Below, piece by piece: positions 20,393 through 20,414 of a DNA stretch of 20,414 bases. Origin of the DNA: Avelusimicrobium sp963660385 (GTDB taxonomy: Bacteria; Elusimicrobiota; Elusimicrobia; Elusimicrobiales; Elusimicrobiaceae); the NCBI GenBank assembly GCA_963660385.1, contig CAVKWQ010000030.1, forward strand, positions 1 through 20,414. Reading direction: 5' to 3'. The notes below the pieces were generated by a model. It saw only the letters and a list, made by a program, of their open reading frames with translations, did no database searches and was not told where the DNA came from. How positions within the stretch are numbered: the stretch's first letter is position 1; each line of letters begins with the position of its first letter. A program made the translations under genes and the position numbers.

Positions 20393-20414
20393 TACTCCTT
20401 ATTTTAATAACGAC

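Overview
The window looks like a stretch of chromosome from a Gram-negative bacterium that carries the right-hand part of a tailed phage (podovirus-like by its tail-fibre head domain). The Gram-negative call rests on an O-antigen-ligase-type gene and on a lipoprotein that looks like an outer-membrane spanin. No taxonomic marker is present. A gut Elusimicrobiota-type host is only a guess from the general look of the proteins and the ATTCCC/GGGAAT palindromic repeats.

Layout: (1) 92-1720, minus, a multi-spanning GT-C-like membrane protein of the host. (2) 1809-10034, plus, a 2741-residue phage 'polyvalent' protein with exchangeable effector cassettes (MuF-C-like, LPD3-like and barnase/EndoU-type nuclease-like) and a HExxH peptidase domain in a helical scaffold. 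(3) 10035-10523, a 489-bp array of palindromic repeats. (4) 10524-12197, a tail-fibre protein with a T7-type N-terminal domain. (5) 12198-12757, a second repeat array. (6) 12758-15566, two further tail/adhesin-like proteins. (7) 15567-17672, a lysis-type cluster: a small membrane/coiled-coil protein, a DUF5675 protein, a holin-like membrane protein, an overlapping i-/o-spanin-like pair and a small Cys-rich ORF. A BrnT/BrnA toxin-antitoxin operon on the opposite strand interrupts this cluster. (8) 17761-17886, minus, tRNA-Thr(CGU) and its terminator. (9) 17953-20199, minus, an O-antigen-ligase-type membrane protein with a TPR tail, then more of the same repeat family.

Read as a unit, the phage block keeps the late right arm (ejected internal protein, tail fibres, lysis). 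It shows no terminase, portal, capsid, tail-tube, replication, repressor or integrase gene, and it abuts the promoter of a host gene on the left. It is therefore probably a decayed or deleted prophage, or a cargo module, not an intact one. All flanking host genes lie on the minus strand and all phage genes on the plus strand, apart from the BrnTA insertion.

The most interesting parts are: the cassette structure of the giant protein, with repeated linker DNA at cassette borders and sharp G+C contrast; the composite palindromic repeat arrays on both sides of the tail-fibre gene, whose arms change in a compensatory way; and the BrnTA operon with a perfect palindrome over its promoter.
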